Shown here: positions 4,893-5,348 of the stretch, piece after piece
Layout: each line of letters begins with the position of its first letter
How positions within the stretch are numbered: the first letter of the stretch is position 1
NCBI GenBank assembly: GCA_001768155.1
Contig: MENC01000170.1
Location: 1-5,348, forward strand
Source of the DNA: Bacteroidetes bacterium GWA2_30_7
GTDB taxonomy: Bacteria > Bacteroidota > Bacteroidia > Bacteroidales > GWF2-33-38
DNA: 5,348 bases
Reading direction: 5' to 3'
The notes under the pieces: generated by a model
The model's database searches: none
Seen by the model: only the letters and a program-made list of their open reading frames with translations
Told to the model about the DNA's origin: nothing
Program-made: the position numbers and the translations under genes

Positions 4893-5348
4893 ATGATTGA
4901 TATTTCAACAAAATATTTAGGTTTAAATTTAAAAAATCCTATCATTGCTGCGAGTTCGGGTTTATCAGGAACAATTGAAGGTGTTAAGCATTTAGCTGAT
5001 AGTTCGGTAGGTGCAATTGTGTTAAAATCAATATTTGAAGAACAAATTTTACACGAAGCTTATGTACATGTTATAAAAGGAAATAACGATTATTTATATC
5101 CCGAAGCAATAGATTATATTAAAAATTATATCAAGCTTACAAAATTAGATTCATATCTGAATTTAATCAGAAAGTCAAAAAAAATTACTGATATTCCGAT
5201 TATTGCCAGTATAAATTGTGTAACATCTTCGGAGTGGACAGATTTTGCAGAAAAAATTGAATCGGCTGGTGCAGATGCTATTGAATTAAATGTATTTTTA
5301 TTACCTACAGATGAAAAATTAAATTCTCATCAGACTGAAAATATTTAT
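4893..5348 (+). CDS. Dihydroorotate dehydrogenase-like flavoprotein, first 152 residues
   Basis: The visible part is the N-terminal half of an FMN-binding TIM barrel of the dihydroorotate dehydrogenase superfamily; the frame is open to the right edge. Signs are the N-terminus STKYLGLNLKNPIIAASSG (5-23), the strand-end AIVLKSIFEEQI with Lys45, PIIASINCVTSSEW (102-115), and AGADAIELNVFLLPTD (125-140). True class 1 enzymes carry SCPN after the ELN strand. Here the sequence is ELNVFLLPTD, as in the dihydroorotate dehydrogenase-like paralogue family found in Bacteroidota, whose reaction is not established. I therefore do not call it pyrD. Family members are about 320-330 residues, so slightly over half is missing. 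The ATG at 4893 matches the family start (MIDISTKYLGL). An in-frame ATG at 4839 would add 18 residues (MFVKAYFLINCG...) that do not resemble the family. No Shine-Dalgarno sequence is seen. It diverges from udk, a pyrimidine salvage gene. Confidence 0.88.
   Translation, partial: MIDISTKYLGLNLKNPIIAASSGLSGTIEGVKHLADSSVGAIVLKSIFEEQILHEAYVHVIKGNNDYLYPEAIDYIKNYIKLTKLDSYLNLIRKSKKITDIPIIASINCVTSSEWTDFAEKIESAGADAIELNVFLLPTDEKLNSHQTENIY

Noticed and set aside
1..5348. Mobile element, CRISPR array, toxin-antitoxin or defence system
   Set aside because: No transposase, integrase, spaced repeat array or defence domain is visible. All seven genes belong to conserved metabolic or repair families, and base use looks even across the window.

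Overview
The window is ordinary chromosomal DNA from an AT-rich bacterium, most likely a member of the Bacteroidota (a Bacteroidales or Marinilabiliales-like lineage). This rests on four things: the PdxJ and uridine kinase motif variants, the divergent pairing of a NAD kinase/CBS-domain block with pdxJ, the lack of Shine-Dalgarno sequences before every start, and promoter-like sites of the TTG...TAnnTTTG type used by Bacteroidota. The lineage is inferred from protein motifs and layout; no database search was possible.

Layout. On the minus strand at 1-713 is the N-terminal 237 codons of NAD kinase (nadK), running off the left edge. It is preceded on the same strand by a CBS-pair protein with an ACT-like tail (827-1495). 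Diverging from these is a plus-strand pair, pdxJ (1571-2284) and an ABHD11/YbfF-type alpha/beta hydrolase (2281-3075), which share a 4-base ATGA overlap. The 75-base gap between the divergent units holds two face-to-face candidate promoters whose start points nearly coincide. A 153-base convergent gap (3076-3228) carries an inverted repeat made of octamers and a G+C-richer hairpin. Next on the minus strand is a two-gene unit, udk (uridine kinase, 3948-4559) then a PolB-like DEDDy 3'-5' exonuclease (3229-3948), joined by a TAATG one-base overlap. A 333-base divergent gap (4560-4892) has no visible gene but contains A/T heptad tracts arranged as an inverted repeat. The window ends inside a plus-strand dihydroorotate dehydrogenase-like protein (from 4893).

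Functionally the genes concern cofactor and nucleotide metabolism: NADP+ formation, pyridoxal phosphate synthesis, pyrimidine nucleoside salvage, DNA end trimming and a flavoprotein of the dihydroorotate dehydrogenase superfamily. I see no RNA gene, CRISPR array, transposase, integrase or defence system. The points most worth a second look are the intergenic repeat structures, the opposed promoters, and the Cys in place of the usual base-contacting His in the uridine kinase. I found no convincing new multi-gene system.
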